From Rallus limicola (Eukaryota; Chordata; Aves; Gruiformes; Rallidae), in the NCBI GenBank assembly GCA_022605955.1, contig JAKCOZ010000099.1:372001-436000 (forward strand): a stretch of 64,000 nucleotides of DNA. The letters run 5' to 3'. The notes under the pieces are model-generated. The model saw only the letters and a program-made list of their open reading frames with translations, ran no database searches and was not told the origin of the DNA. Positions 1 to 11,995 of this stretch are shown piece by piece. Made by a program: the position numbers and the translations under genes. The stretch's first letter is position 1, and each line of letters opens with the position of its first letter.

Positions 1-75
1 GAAAGGCATAGCTCGTCTGAAACCTCCTAACAGGACACACGAGCAGACCCTGTCACTTTGGCTCTCAGCCTTTTC

Positions 76-94
76 CTTTGCCTGGAAAGAGGGA
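76..94 (+). promoter_or_regulatory. Degenerate CENP-B-box-like motif of the monomer, exemplar
   Basis: CTTTGCCTGGAAAGAGGGA resembles the mammalian CENP-B box (YTTCG-TTGGAA-R-CGGGA) but is two bases longer and differs at the conserved CG positions. Without gaps, six of the nine essential bases match. It recurs in nearly every monomer. Binding is not predicted; the likeness may be chance. Confidence 0.2.
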
Positions 95-313
95 ACATGC
101 CTGGAACCTCCTACGGTGCTTTTCTCGGCCCTAGCAGACTGCAGTTCAAAACATGCTAAACGTCCAGCAATAACTCCCAAAGTAAAGAAGCTAGGCCTGA
201 AAGGCATAGCTTGTCTGAAACCTCCTGACAGGACACACGAGCAGACCCTGTCACTTTGGCTCTCAGCCTTTTCTTTTGCCTGGAAAGAGGGAACATGCCT
301 GGAACCTCCTACG

Positions 314-511
314 GTGCTTTTCTCGGCCCTAGCAGACTGCAGTTCAAAACATGCTAAACGTCCAGCAATAACTCCCAAAGTAAAGAAGCTAGGCCTGAAA
401 GGCATAGCTTGTCTGAAACCTCCTAACAGGACACACGAGCAGACCCTGTCACTTTGGCTCTCAGCCTTTTCCTTTGCCTGGAAAGAGGGAACATGCCTGG
501 AACCTCCTACG
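314..511. repeat. Exemplar consensus monomer (198 bp)
   Basis: This copy matches the majority sequence. In order it holds a pyrimidine stretch, a PstI site CTGCAG (337-342), a dyad centred on the StuI site AGGCCT (386-410), the motif CTGAAACCTCCTAA, a CACGAGC CpG, a TTGGC-N5-GCC motif, a pyrimidine-rich run ending near TTTGCC, then GAACATGCCT and CTGGAACCTCCTAC. CpGs lie at 324, 359, 436 and 510. Composition is about 50% GC (99 of 198 by hand count). No AATAAA signal, TATA-type promoter or pol III A/B box pair was recognised. The length is close to a typical nucleosome plus linker, so one nucleosome per monomer is plausible but not shown. Confidence 0.95.
386..410. other. Imperfect inverted repeat (hairpin dyad) of the monomer, exemplar
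   Basis: Left arm AAGCTAGGCCT (386-396), loop GAA (397-399) and right arm AGGCATAGCTT (400-410) form 11-bp arms with a single mismatch (right-arm A where a perfect complement needs C). The dyad is present in the majority monomer and so recurs about every 198 bp. Monomers with GCGAGG or ATACGAGG in the left arm, or AGCTCGT after the right arm, have weaker dyads. Short dyads with cruciform potential are reported as enriched in many centromeric satellites, especially those without functional CENP-B boxes; a role here is inference. Confidence 0.85.
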
Positions 512-1699
512 GTGCTTTTCTCGGCCCTAGCAGACTGCAGTTCAAAACATGCTAAACGTCCAGCAATAACTCCCAAAGTAAAGAAGCTAGGCCTGAAAGG
601 CATAGCTTGTCTGAAACCTCCTAACAGGACACACGAGCAGACCCTGTCACTTTGGCTCTCAGCCTTTTCCTTTGCCTGGAAAGAGGGAACATGCCTGGAA
701 CCTCCTACGGTGCTTTTCTCGGCCCTAGCAGACTGCAGTTCAAAACATGCTAAACGTCCAGCAATAACTCCCAAAGTAAAGAAGCGAGGCCTGAAAGGCA
801 TAGCTTGTCTGAAACCTCCTAACAGGACACACGAGCAGACCCTGTCACTTTGGCTCTCAGCCTTTTCCTTTGCCTGGAAAGAGGGAACATGCCTGGAACC
901 TCCTACGGTGCTTTTCTCGGCCCTAGCAGACTGCAGTTCAAAACATGTTAAACGTCCAGCAATAACTCCCAAAGAAAAGAAGCTAGGCCTGAAAGGCATA
1001 GCTTGTCTGAAACCTCCTAACAGGACACACGAGCAGACCCTGTCACTTTGACTCTCAGCCTTTTCCTTTGCCTGGAAAGAGGGAACATGCCTGGAACCTC
1101 CTACGGTGCTTTTCTCGGCCCTAGCAGACTGCAGTTCAAAACATGCTAAACGTCCAGACATAACTCCCAAAGTAAAGAAGCTAGGCCTGAAAGGCATAGC
1201 TTGTCTGAAACCTCCTAACAGGACACACGAGCAGACCCTGTCACTTTGGCTCTCAGCCTTTTCCTTTGCCTGGAAAGAGGGAACATGCCTGGAACCTCCT
1301 ACGGTGCTTTTCTCGGCCCTAGCAGACTGCAGTTCAAAACATGCTAAACGTCCAGCAATAACTTCTAAAGTAAAGAAGCTAGGCCTGAAAGGCATAGCTC
1401 GTCTGAAACCTCCTAACAGGACACACGAGCAGACCCTGTCACTTTGGCTCTCAGCCTTTTCCTTTGCCTGGAAAGAGGGAACATGCCTGGAACCTCCTAC
1501 GGTGCTTTTCTCGGCCCTAGCAGACTGCAGTTCAAAACATGCTAAACGTCCAGCAATAACTCCCAAAGTAAAGAAGCTAGGCCTGAAAGGCATAGCTTGT
1601 CTGAAACCTCCTAACAGGACACACGAGCAGACCCTGTCACTTTGGCTCTCAGCCTTTTCCTTTGCCTGGAAAGAGGGAACATGCCTGGAACCTCCTACG

Positions 1700-4600
1700 G
1701 TGCTTTTCTCGGCCCTAGCAGACTGCAGTTCAAAACATGCTAAACGTCCAGCAATAACACCCAAAGTAAAGATACGAGGCCTGAAGGGCATAGCTTGTCT
1801 GAAACCTCCTAACAGGACACACGAGCAGACCCTGTCACTTTGGCTCTCAGCCTTTTCCTTTGCCTGGAAAGAGGGAACATGCCTGGAACCTCCTACGGTG
1901 CTTTTCTCGGCCCTAGCAGACTGCAGTTCAAAACATGCTAAACGTCCAGCAATAACTCCCAAAGTAAAGAAGCGAGGCCTGAAAGGCATAGCTTGTCTGA
2001 AACCTCCTAACAGGACACACGAGCAGACCCTGTCACTTTGGCTCTCAGCCTTTTCCTTTGCCTTGAAAGAGGGAACATGCCTGGAACCTCCTACGGTGCT
2101 TTTCTCGGCCCTAGCAGACTGCAGTTCAAAACATGCTAAACGTCCAGCAATAACTCCGAAAGAAAAGAAGCTAGGCCTGAAAGGCATAGCTTGTCTGAAA
2201 CCTCCTAGCAGGACACACGAGCAGACCCTGTCACTTTGACTCTCAGCCTTTTCCTTTGCCTGGAAAGAGGGAACATGCCTGGAACCTCCTACGGTGCTTT
2301 TCTCGGCCCTAGCAGACTGCAGTTCAAAACATGCTAAACGTCCAGCAATAACTCCCAAAGTAAAGAAGCTAGGCCTGAAAGGCATAGCTTGTCTGAAACC
2401 TCCTGACAGGACACACGAGCAGACCCTGTCACTTTGGCTCTCAGCCTTTTCCTTTGCCTGGAAAGAGGGAACATGCCTGGAACCTCCTACGGTGCTTTTC
2501 TCGGCCCTAGCAGACTGCAGTTCAAAACATGCTAAACGTCCAGCAATAACTCCCAAAGTAAAGAAGCTAGGCCTGAAAGGCATAGCTTGTCTGAAACCTC
2601 CTAACAGGACACACGAGCAGACCCTGTCACTTTGGCTCTCAGCCTTTTCCTTTGCCTGGAAAGAGGGAACATGCCTGGAACCTCCTACAGTGCTTTTCTC
2701 TGCCCTAGCAGACTGCAGTTCAAAACATGCTAAACGTCCAGCAATAACTCCCAAAGTAAAGAAGCTAGGCCTGAAAGGCATAGCTTGTCTGAAACCTCCT
2801 GACAGGACACACGAGCAGACCCTGTCACTTTGGCTCTCAGCCTTTTCCTTTGCCTGGAAAGAGGGAACATGCCTGGAACCTCCTACGGTGCTTTTCTCGG
2901 CCCTAGCAGACTGCAGTTCAAAACATGCTAAACGTCCAGCAATAACTCCCAAAGTAAAGAAGCTAGGCCTGAAAGGCATAGCTTGTCTGAAACCTCCTAA
3001 CAGGACACACGAGCAGACCCTGTCACTTTGGCTCTCAGCCTTTTCCTTTGCCTGGAAAGAGGGAACATGCCTGGAACCTCCTACGGTGCTTTTCTCGGCC
3101 CTAGCAGACTGCAGTTCAAAACATGCTAAACGTCCAGCAATAACTCCCAAAGTAAAGAAGCTAGGCCTGAAAGGCATAGCTTGTCTGAAACCCCCTAACA
3201 GGACACACGAGCAGACCCTGTCACTTTGGCTCTCAGCCTTTTCCTTTGCCTGGAAAGAGGGAACATGCCTGGAACCTCCTACAGTGCTTTTCTCGGCCCT
3301 AGCAGACTGCAGTTCAAAACATGCTAAACGTCCAGCAATAACTCCCAAAGTAAAGAAGCTAGGCCTGAAAGGCATAGCTTGTCTGAAACCTCCTAACAGG
3401 ACACACGAGCAGACCCTGTCACTTTGGCTCTCAGCCTTTTCCTTTGCCTGGAAAGAGGGAACATGCCTGGAACCTCCTACGGTGCTTTTCTCGGCCCTAG
3501 CAGACTGCAGTTCAAAACATGCTAAACGTCCAGCAATAACTCCCAAAGTAAAGATACGAGGCCTGAAAGGCATAGCTTGTCTGAAACCTCCTAACAGGAC
3601 ACACGAGCAGACCCTGTCACTTTGGCTCTCAGCCTTTTCCTTTGCCTGGAAAGAGGGAACATGCCTGGAACCTCCTACGGTGCTTTTCTCGGCCCTAGCA
3701 GACTGCAGTTCAAAACATGCTAAACGTCCAGCAATAACTCCCAAAGTAAAGAAGCTAGGCCTGAAAGGCATAGCTTGTCTGAAACCTCCTGACAGGACAC
3801 ACGAGCAGACCCTGTCACTTTGGCTCTCAGCCTTTTCCTTTGCCTGGAAAGAGGGAACATGCCTGGAACCTCCTACGGTGCTTTTCTCGGCCCTAGCAGA
3901 CTGCAGTTCAAAACATGCTAAACGTCCAGCAATAACTCCCAAAGTAAAGAAGCTAGGCCTGAAAGGCATAGCTTGTCTGAAACCTCCTAACAGGACACAC
4001 GAGCAGACCCTGTCACTTTGGCTCTCAGCCTTTTCCTTTGCCTGGAAAGAGGGAACATGCCTGGAACCTCCTACAGTGCTTTTCTCTGCCCTAGCAGACT
4101 GCAGTTCAAAACATGCTAAACGTCCAGCAATAACTCCCAAAGTAAAGAAGCTAGGCCTGAAAGGCATAGCTTGTCTGAAACCTCCTAACAGGACACACGA
4201 GCAGACCCTGTCACTTTGGCTCTCAGCCTTTTCCTTTGCCTGGAAAGAGGGAACATGCCTGGAACCTCCTACGGTGCTTTTCTCGGCCCTAGCAGACTGC
4301 AGTTCAAAACATGCTAAACGTCCAGCAATAACTCCCAAAGTAAAGAAGCTAGGCCTGAAAGGCATAGCTTGTCTGAAACCTCCTAACAGGACACACGAGC
4401 AGACCCTGTCACTTTGGCTCTCAGCCTTTTCCTTTGCCTGGAAAGAGGGAACATGCCTGGAACCTCCTACGGTGCTTTTCTCGGCCCTAGCAGACTGCAG
4501 TTCAAAACATGCTAAACGTCCAGCAATAACTCCCAAAGTAAAGAAGCGAGGCCTGAAAGGCATAGCTTGTCTGAAACCTCCTAACAGGACACACGAGCAG

Positions 4601-7045
4601 ACCCTGTCACTTTGGCTCTCAGCCTTTTCCTTTGCCTGGAAAGAGGGAACATGCCTGGAACCTCCTACGGTGCTTTTCTCGGCCCTAGCAGACTGCAGTT
4701 CAAAACATGCTAAACGTCCAGCAATAACTCCCAAAGTAAAGAAGCTAGGCCTGAAAGGCATAGCTTGTCTGAAACCCCCTAACAGGACACACGAGCAGCC
4801 CCTGTCACTTTGGCTCTCAGCCTTTTCCTTTGCCTGGAAAGAGGGAACATGCCTGGAACCTCCTACGGTGCTTTTCTCGGCCCTAGCAGACTGCAGTTCA
4901 AAACATGCTAAACGTCCAGCAATAACTCCCAAAGTAAAGAAGCTAGGCCTGAAAGGCATAGCTTGTCTGAAACCTCCTAACAGGACACACGAGCAGACCC
5001 TGTCACTTTGACTCTCAGCCTTTTCCTTTGCCTGGAAAGAGGGAACATGCCTGGAACCTCCTACGGTGCTTTTCTCGGCCCTAGCAGACTGCAGTTCAAA
5101 ACATGCTAAACGTCCAGCAATAACTCCCAAAGTAAAGAAGCTAGGCCTGAAAGGCATAGCTCGTCTGAAACCTCCTAACAGGACACACGAGCAGACCCTG
5201 TCACTTTGGCTCTCAGCCTTTTCCTTTGCCTGGAAAGAGGGAACATGCCTGGAACCTCCTACGGTGCTTTTCTCGGCCCTAGCAGACTGCAGTTCAAAAC
5301 ATGCTAAACGTCCAGCAATAACTTCTAAAGTAAAGAAGCTAGGCCTGAAAGGCATAGCTCGTCTGAAACCTCCTAACAGGACACAAGAGCAGACCCTGTC
5401 ACTTTGGCTCTCAGCCTTTTCCTTTGCCTGGAAAGAGGGAACATGCCTGGAACCTCCTACGGTGCTTTTCTCGGCCCTAGCAGACTGCAGTTCAAAACAT
5501 GCTAAACGTCCAGCAATAACTCCCAAAGTAAAGAAGCTAGGCCTGAAAGGCATAGCTCGTCTGAAACCTCCTAACAGGACACACGAGCAGACCCTGTCAC
5601 TTTGGCTCTCAGCCTTTTCCTTTGCCTGGAAAGAGGGAACATGCCTGGAACCTCCTACGGTGCTTTTCTCGGCCCTAGCAGACTGCAGTTCAAAACATGC
5701 TAAACGTCCAGCAATAACTTCTAAAGTAAAGAAGCTAGGCCTGAAAGGCATAGCTCGTCTGAAACCTCCTAACAGGACACAAGAGCAGACCCTGTCACTT
5801 TGGCTCTCAGCCTTTTCCTTTGCCTGGAAAGAGGGAACATGCCTGGAACCTCCTACGGTGCTTTTCTCGGCCCTAGCAGACTGCAGTTCAAAACATGCTA
5901 AACGTCCAGCAATAACTCCCAAAGTAAAGAAGCTAGGCCTGAAAGGCATAGCTTGTCTGAAACCTCCTGACAGGACACACGAGCAGACCCTGTCACTTTG
6001 GCTCTCAGCTTTTTCCTTTGCCTGGAAAGAGGGAACATGCCTGAAACCTCCTAAGGTGCTTTTCTCTGCCCTAGCAGACTGCAGTTCAAAACATGCTAAA
6101 CGTCCAGCAATAACTTCTAAAGTAAAGAAGCTAGGCCTGAAAGGCATAGCTCGTCTGAAACCTCCTAACAGGACACAAGAGCAGACCCTGTCACTTTGGC
6201 TCTCAGCCTTTTCCTTTGCCTGGAAAGAGGGAACATGCCTGGAACCTCCTACGGTGCTTTTCTCGGCCCTAGCAGACTGCAGTTCAAAACATTCTAAACG
6301 TCCAGCAATAACTCCCAAAGTAAAGAAGCTAGGCCTGAAAGGCATAGCTTGTCTGAAACCTCCTGACAGGACACACGAGCAGACCCTGTCACTTTGGCTC
6401 TCAGCTTTTTCCTTTGCCTGGAAAGAGGGAACATGCCTGGAACCTCCTACGGTGCTTTTCTCGGCCCTAGCAGACTGCAGTTCAAAACATGCTAAACGTC
6501 CAGCAATAACTCCCAAAGTAAAGAAGCTAGGCCTGAAAGGCATAGCTTGTCTGAAACCTCCTAACAGGACACACGAGCAGACCCTGTCACTTTGACTCTC
6601 AGCCTTTTCCTTTGCCTGGAAAGAGGGAACATGCCTGAAACCTCCTAAGGTGCTTTTCTCTGCCCTAGCAGACTGCAGTTCAAAACATGCTAAACGTCCA
6701 GCAATAACTCCCAAAGTAAAGAAGCTAGGCCTGAAAGGCATAGCTCGTCTGAAACCTCCTAACAGGACACACGAGCAGACCCTGTCACTTTGGCTCTCAG
6801 CCTTTTCCTTTGCCTGGAAAGAGGGAACATGCCTGGAACCTCCTACGGTGCTTTTCTCGGCCCTAGCAGACTGCAGGTCACAACATGCTAAACGTCCAGC
6901 AATAACTCCCAAAGTAAAGAAGCTAGGCCTGAAAGGCATAGCTTGTCTGAAACCTCCTAACAGGACACACGAGCAGACCCTGTCACTTTGACTCTCAGCC
7001 TTTTCCTTTGCCTGGAAAGAGGGAACATGCCTGGAACCTCCTACG
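1700..7045. repeat. HOR copy 1 (27 monomers, 5,346 bp)
   Basis: Monomer variants run in a fixed order: ATACGAGG, GCGAGG with CCTTGAAAG, AAAGAAAAG with CCTAGCAGG and TGA, then a 14-monomer block (2,294-5,065), an 8-monomer block rich in ACTTCTAAAG and ACACAAGAG (5,066-6,649) and a 2-monomer block whose second member has CAGGTCACAAC (6,650-7,045). The same order returns from 7,046. The copy therefore behaves as one higher-order unit duplicated in tandem. Confidence 0.85.
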
Positions 7046-10000
7046 GTGCTTTTCTCGGCCCTAGCAGACTGCAGTTCAAAACATGCTAAACGTCCAGCAA
7101 TAACTCCCAAAGTAAAGATACGAGGCCTGAAGGGCATAGCTTGTCTGAAACCTCCTAACAGGACACACGAGCAGACCCTGTCACTTTGGCTCTCAGCCTT
7201 TTCCTTTGCCTGGAAAGAGGGAACATGCCTGGAACCTCCTACGGTGCTTTTCTCGGCCCTAGCAGACTGCAGTTCAAAACATGCTAAACGTCCAGCAATA
7301 ACTCCCAAAGTAAAGAAGCGAGGCCTGAAAGGCATAGCTTGTCTGAAACCTCCTAACAGGACACAGGAGCAGACCCTGTCACTTTGGCTCTCAGCCTTTT
7401 CCTTTGCCTTGAAAGAGGGAACATGCCTGGAACCTCCTACGGTGCTTTTCTCGGCCCTAGCAGACTGCAGTTCAAAACATGCTAAACGTCCAGCAATAAC
7501 TCCGAAAGAAAAGAAGCTAGGCCTGAAAGGCATAGCTTGTCTGAAACCTCCTAGCAGGACACACGAGCAGACCCTGTCACTTTGACTCTCAGCCTTTTCC
7601 TTTGCCTGGAAAGAGGGAACATGCCTGGAACCTCCTACAGTGCTTTTCTCGGCCCTAGCAGACTGCAGTTCAAAACATGCTAAACGTCCAGCAATAACTC
7701 CCAAAGTAAAGAAGCTAGGCCTGAAAGGCATAGCTTGTCTGAAACCTCCTGACAGGACACACGAGCAGACCCTGTCACTTTGGCTCTCAGCCTTTTCCTT
7801 TGCCTGGAAAGAGGGAACATGCCTGGAACCTCCTACGGTGCTTTTCTCGGCCCTAGCAGACTGCAGTTCAAAACATGCTAAACGTCCAGCAATAACTCCC
7901 AAAGTAAAGAAGCTAGGCCTGAAAGGCATAGCTCGTCTGAAACCTCCTAACAGGACACACGAGCAGACCCTGTCACTTTGGCTCTCAGCCTTTTCCTTTG
8001 CCTGGAAAGAGGGAACATGCCTGGAACCTCCTACAGTGCTTTTCTCTGCCCTAGCAGACTGCAGTTCAAAACATGCTAAACGTCCAGCAATAACTCCCAA
8101 AGTAAAGAAGCTAGGCCTGAAAGGCATAGCTTGTCTGAAACCTCCTGACAGGACACACGAGCAGACCCTGTCACTTTGGCTCTCAGCCTTTTCCTTTGCC
8201 TGGAAAGAGGGAACATGCCTGGAACCTCCTACGGTGCTTTTCTCGGCCCTAGCAGACTGCAGTTCAAAACATGCTAAACGTCCAGCAATAACTCCCAAAG
8301 TAAAGAAGCTAGGCCTGAAAGGCATAGCTTGTCTGAAACCCCCTAACAGGACACACGAGCAGACCCTGTCACTTTGGCTCTCAGCCTTTTCCTTTGCCTG
8401 GAAAGAGGGAACATGCCTGGAACCTCCTACAGTGCTTTTCTCGGCCCTAGCAGACTGCAGTTCAAAACATGCTAAACGTCCAGCAATAACTCCCAAAGTA
8501 AAGAAGCTAGGCCTGAAAGGCATAGCTTGTCTGAAACCTCCTAACAGGACACACGAGCAGACCCTGTCACTTTGGCTCTCAGCCTTTTCCTTTGCCTGGA
8601 AAGAGGGAACATGCCTGGAACCTCCTACGGTGCTTTTCTCGGCCCTAGCAGACTGCAGTTCAAAACATGCTAAACGTCCAGCAATAACTCCCAAAGTAAA
8701 GATACGAGGCCTGAAAGGCATAGCTTGTCTGAAACCTCCTAACAGGACACACGAGCAGACCCTGTCACTTTGGCTCTCAGCCTTTTCCTTTGCCTGGAAA
8801 GAGGGAACATGCCTGGAACCTCCTACGGTGCTTTTCTCGGCCCTAGCAGACTGCAGTTCAAAACATGCTAAACGTCCAGCAATAACTCCCAAAGTAAAGA
8901 AGCTAGGCCTGAAAGGCATAGCTTGTCTGAAACCTCCTGACAGGACACACGAGCAGACCCTGTCACTTTGGCTCTCAGCCTTTTCCTTTGCCTGGAAAGA
9001 GGGAACATGCCTGGAACCTCCTACGGTGCTTTTCTCGGCCCTAGCAGACTGCAGTTCAAAACATGCTAAACGTCCAGCAATAACTCCCAAAGTAAAGAAG
9101 CTAGGCCTGAAAGGCATAGCTTGTCTGAAACCTCCTAACAGGACACACGAGCAGACCCTGTCACTTTGGCTCTCAGCCTTTTCCTTTGCCTGGAAAGAGG
9201 GAACATGCCTGGAACCTCCTACGGTGCTTTTCTCGGCCCTAGCAGACTGCAGTTCAAAACATGCTAAACGTCCAGCAATAACTCCCAAAGTAAAGAAGCT
9301 AGGCCTGAAAGGCATAGCTTGTCTGAAACCTCCTAACAGGACACACGAGCAGACCCTGTCACTTTGGCTCTCAGCCTTTTCCTTTGCCTGGAAAGAGGGA
9401 ACATGCCTGGAACCTCCTACGGTGCTTTTCTCGGCCCTAGCAGACTGCAGTTCAAAACATGCTAAACGTCCAGCAATAACTCCCAAAGTAAAGAAGCGAG
9501 GCCTGAAAGGCATAGCTTGTCTGAAACCTCCTAACAGGACACACGAGCAGACCCTGTCACTTTGGCTCTCAGCCTTTTCCTTTGCCTGGAAAGAGGGAAC
9601 ATGCCTGGAACCTCCTACGGTGCTTTTCTCGGCCCTAGCAGACTGCAGTTCAAAACATGCTAAACGTCCAGCAATAACTCCCAAAGTAAAGAAGCTAGGC
9701 CTGAAAGGCATAGCTTGTCTGAAACCCCCTAACAGGACACACGAGCAGCCCCTGTCACTTTGGCTCTCAGCCTTTTCCTTTGCCTGGAAAGAGGGAACAT
9801 GCCTGGAACCTCCTACGGTGCTTTTCTCGGCCCTAGCAGACTGCAGTTCAAAACATGCTAAACGTCCAGCAATAACTCCCAAAGTAAAGAAGCTAGGCCT
9901 GAAAGGCATAGCTTGTCTGAAACCTCCTAACAGGACACACGAGCAGACCCTGTCACTTTGACTCTCAGCCTTTTCCTTTGCCTGGAAAGAGGGAACATGC

Positions 10001-11995
10001 CTGGAACCTCCTACGGTGCTTTTCTCGGCCCTAGCAGACTGCAGTTCAAAACATGCTAAACGTCCAGCAATAACTCCCAAAGTAAAGAAGCTAGGCCTGA
10101 AAGGCATAGCTCGTCTGAAACCTCCTAACAGGACACACGAGCAGACCCTGTCACTTTGGCTCTCAGCCTTTTCCTTTGCCTGGAAAGAGGGAACATGCCT
10201 GGAACCTCCTACGGTGCTTTTCTCGGCCCTAGCAGACTGCAGTTCAAAACATGCTAAACGTCCAGCAATAACTTCTAAAGTAAAGAAGCTAGGCCTGAAA
10301 GGCATAGCTCGTCTGAAACCTCCTAACAGGACACAAGAGCAGACCCTGTCACTTTGGCTCTCAGCCTTTTCCTTTGCCTGGAAAGAGGGAACATGCCTGG
10401 AACCTCCTACGGTGCTTTTCTCGGCCCTAGCAGACTGCAGTTCAAAACATGCTAAACGTCCAGCAATAACTCCCAAAGTAAAGAAGCTAGGCCTGAAAGG
10501 CATAGCTCGTCTGAAACCTCCTAACAGGACACACGAGCAGACCCTGTCACTTTGGCTCTCAGCCTTTTCCTTTGCCTGGAAAGAGGGAACATGCCTGGAA
10601 CCTCCTACGGTGCTTTTCTCGGCCCTAGCAGACTGCAGTTCAAAACATGCTAAACGTCCAGCAATAACTTCTAAAGTAAAGAAGCTAGGCCTGAAAGGCA
10701 TAGCTCGTCTGAAACCTCCTAACAGGACACAAGAGCAGACCCTGTCACTTTGGCTCTCAGCCTTTTCCTTTGCCTGGAAAGAGGGAACATGCCTGGAACC
10801 TCCTACGGTGCTTTTCTCGGCCCTAGCAGACTGCAGTTCAAAACATGCTAAACGTCCAGCAATAACTCCCAAAGTAAAGAAGCTAGGCCTGAAAGGCATA
10901 GCTTGTCTGAAACCTCCTGACAGGACACACGAGCAGACCCTGTCACTTTGGCTCTCAGCTTTTTCCTTTGCCTGGAAAGAGGGAACATGCCTGAAACCTC
11001 CTACGGTGCTTTTCTCTGCCCTAGCAGACTGCAGTTCAAAACATGCTAAACGTCCAGCAATAACTTCTAAAGTAAAGAAGCTAGGCCTGAAAGGCATAGC
11101 TCGTCTGAAACCTCCTAACAGGACACAAGAGCAGACCCTGTCACTTTGGCTCTCAGCCTTTTCCTTTGCCTGGAAAGAGGGAACATGCCTGGAACCTCCT
11201 ACGGTGCTTTTCTCGGCCCTAGCAGACTGCAGTTCAAAACATGCTAAACGTCCAGCAATAACTCCCAAAGTAAAGAAGCTAGGCCTGAAAGGCATAGCTT
11301 GTCTGAAACCTCCTGACAGGACACACGAGCAGACCCTGTCACTTTGGCTCTCAGCTTTTTCCTTTGCCTGGAAAGAGGGAACATGCCTGGAACCTCCTAC
11401 GGTGCTTTTCTCGGCCCTAGCAGACTGCAGTTCAAAACATGCTAAACGTCCAGCAATAACTCCCAAAGTAAAGAAGCTAGGCCTGAAAGGCATAGCTTGT
11501 CTGAAACCTCCTAACAGGACACACGAGCAGACCCTGTCACTTTGACTCTCAGCCTTTTCCTTTGCCTGGAAAGAGGGAACATGCCTGAAACCTCCTAAGG
11601 TGCTTTTCTCTGCCCTAGCAGACTGCAGTTCAAAACATGCTAAACGTCCAGCAATAACTCCCAAAGTAAAGAAGCTAGGCCTGAAAGGCATAGCTCGTCT
11701 GAAACCTCCTAACAGGACACACGAGCAGACCCTGTCACTTTGGCTCTCAGCCTTTTCCTTTGCCTGGAAAGAGGGAACATGCCTGGAACCTCCTACGGTG
11801 CTTTTCTCGGCCCTAGCAGACTGCAGGTCACAACATGCTAAACGTCCAGCAATAACTCCCAAAGTAAAGAAGCTAGGCCTGAAAGGCATAGCTTGTCTGA
11901 AACCTCCTAACAGGACACACGAGCAGACCCTGTCACTTTGACTCTCAGCCTTTTCCTTTGCCTGGAAAGAGGGAACATGCCTGGAACCTCCTACG
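7046..11995. repeat. HOR copy 2 (25 monomers, 4,950 bp)
   Basis: It follows copy 1 directly and repeats its variant order, including the unusual CCTTGAAAG and CCTAGCAGG monomers. Its central block has 12 monomers (7,640-10,015) against 14 in copy 1: one plain monomer is missing before the ATACGAGG member and one before the GCGAGG member. The 8-monomer (10,016-11,599) and 2-monomer (11,600-11,995) blocks match copy 1 apart from a few substitutions, for example ACACAGGAG in the second monomer of copy 2 only. Confidence 0.85.

Larger units (their letters stand above)
1..1699. repeat. Left-edge monomers, partial HOR
   Basis: This stretch holds a truncated monomer and eight full ones. The truncated copy has the AGCTCGTCTG variant. 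The next has CCTCCTGACAGG and a rare C-to-T change at 274 (TTCTTTTGCC). A TGA-marked monomer ends near 1,051 and carries AAAGAAAAG. The following monomer has GACATAAC, and the next ACTTCTAAAG with AGCTCGT. No gene or non-satellite sequence is present. It is probably the tail of a HOR that begins outside the window. Confidence 0.85.

Noticed and set aside
115..145. Splice-acceptor-like stretch (pyrimidine run followed by CTAGCAG and CTGCAG)
   Set aside because: A pyrimidine run before an AG is common by chance, and there is no matching donor, branch point or exon evidence in the monomer.
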